Assembly (NCBI RefSeq): GCF_050947335.1
Contig: NC_134993.1
Coordinates: forward strand, 3,348,001-3,412,000
Direction: 5' to 3'
Origin: Megachile rotundata
Taxonomy: Eukaryota > Arthropoda > Insecta > Hymenoptera > Megachilidae
DNA: 64,000 nt
Of the stretch, positions 63,599 through 64,000 are shown one piece after another (the first letter of the stretch is position 1; the number at the start of each line of letters is the position of its first letter). Position numbers and translations under genes: made by a program. Below the pieces are notes generated by a model. That model saw nothing but the letters and a program-made list of their open reading frames with translations, ran no database searches and was not told the origin of the DNA.

Positions 63599-64000
63599 AC
63601 AATCACACAATCACAATCCCACAATCACAATCACACAATCACAGTCACACAATCACAATCACACAATCACACAATCACACAGTCACAATCCCACAATCAC
63701 GATCACACAATCACGATCGCACAGTCACGATCACACGATCACGATCACACAATCACAATCACACAATCACAATCACACAATCACGATCACACAGTCAACA
63801 TCACACAATCACCATCACACAATCACGATCACACAATCACGATCACACAATCACGATCACACAATCACAGTCACACAATCACAATCACACAATCACAGCC
63901 ACAATCACGATCACACCGTCACGATCACACCATCACGATCACACGATCACGATCACACAATCACAATCACACAATCGTTATCACACAATCACGATCACAC

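Larger units (their letters stand above)
1..64000. repeat. Satellite DNA, 14-bp (6+8) unit, whole window
   Basis: The whole window is tandem repeat. The dominant unit is ACACAATCACGATC, which splits into a 6-base module AATCAC and an 8-base module GATCACAC. The main variant has ACAATC in place of ACGATC. Less common variants include ACAGTCAC, ACACGATC, CACCATC, CTCGACC, CGTTCAC, ACAAACAC, AATCAAGGTC and AATCAACGCC. Unit boundaries slip by 6 or 8 bases where one module is gained or lost. The plus strand is strongly A/C-rich and nearly free of G, so strand asymmetry is extreme and uniform. No unique sequence longer than about 30 bases was seen, and both window edges lie inside the repeat. Known: large satellites with higher-order repeats are typical of eukaryotic heterochromatin. 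Inferred: a eukaryotic nuclear location. The species and chromosomal position cannot be read from the sequence. Confidence 0.97.
34400..64000. repeat. Satellite domain II: 14-bp units interspersed with (AATCAC)n arrays
   Basis: The same 14-base family continues but is punctuated by twelve nearly pure AATCAC arrays between 34,989 and 63,598, with runs of ACAATC-type units around them. The arrays fall into three classes by their edge sequences. Blocks of a few kilobases carrying these arrays recur at offsets of about 3.06, 5.4-5.95 and 20.46 kb. Landmarks found mostly here are CGCTATCACACCATCAC, AATCGTTATCACAC, AATTACACAAACAC and GATCTCGATCAC. No gene-like or unique sequence was seen. The domain runs past the right edge of the window. 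Confidence 0.8.

Noticed and set aside
1..64000. CRISPR array
   Set aside because: There are no unique spacers. The sequence between repeats is the same repeat, and the unit is 6-14 bases, far shorter than CRISPR repeats.
1..64000. CRP/FNR-type or other inverted-repeat operators
   Set aside because: TCACA is abundant on the plus strand but its partner TGTGA is essentially absent from that strand, so no inverted repeat forms.
1..64000. G-quadruplex potential on the G/T-rich minus strand
   Set aside because: The minus strand lacks runs of three G. Only isolated G and occasional GG in variants occur.
1..64000. Assembly artefact as the sole explanation
   Set aside because: Copies carry private and shared variants that form a sensible nested order, which is hard to produce by error alone. 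Local misjoins and wrong array lengths remain possible and can be tested with spanning reads.

Overview
This window is one uninterrupted block of satellite DNA. I find no protein-coding gene, RNA gene, transposon, CRISPR array, promoter or terminator. Almost every base belongs to a family built from two closely related modules: a 6-base module (AATCAC) and an 8-base module (AATCACAC or GATCACAC). Their commonest combination is a 14-base unit, ACACAATCACGATC, with ACACAATCACAATC as the second commonest form. The strand shown is extremely poor in G (about 6 A, 5 C, 1 G and 2 T per consensus unit). I saw no stretch longer than about 30 bases that departs from this pattern. A 64-kb satellite with layered higher-order repeats points to a eukaryotic nuclear genome assembled from long reads. 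The sequence carries nothing that identifies the species or the chromosomal location (centromeric, subtelomeric or interstitial).

Layout. Domain I (about 83-34,400) is 14-base satellite with many marked variant units. It contains large repeated blocks: 8.0-18.2 kb recurs at 22.8-32.5 kb about 14.4-15.3 kb away, a unit of about 4.6-4.75 kb lies in tandem at 16.6-21.3 and 21.4-26.0 kb, a 1.36-kb tandem copy sits at 14.0-16.1 kb, and 140-bp and 98-bp local duplications occur. Domain II (about 34,400-64,000) mixes the same satellite with twelve nearly pure (AATCAC)n arrays of 10 to 55 copies. These fall into three classes with conserved edges and variable interiors. Domain II blocks also recur, at offsets of about 3.06 kb, 5.4-5.95 kb and 20.46 kb. 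The first 82 bases carry the end of a class-3 hexamer array, so domain II-like sequence probably continues to the left. The window also ends inside a repeat.

The many long plus-strand open frames (up to about 1,350 codons) are artefacts. The plus strand of the unit contains no stop triplet in any frame. Because 14 is not a multiple of 3, three units (42 bases) give the same 14-residue peptide cycle (TQSRSHNHDHTITI) in all three frames. Minus-strand frames reading Cys-Asp or Val-Ile repeats occur only in the pure hexamer arrays, where TGA falls in a single frame. Differences between copies are 14, 28, 98, 140 or 556 bases long, none a multiple of 3, so no reading frame is being maintained.

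No new molecular system is visible. What merits attention is the evolutionary structure: nested higher-order repeats, hexamer arrays that change length between fixed edges, and a strand-asymmetric pattern of variation at the regularly spaced CpG.
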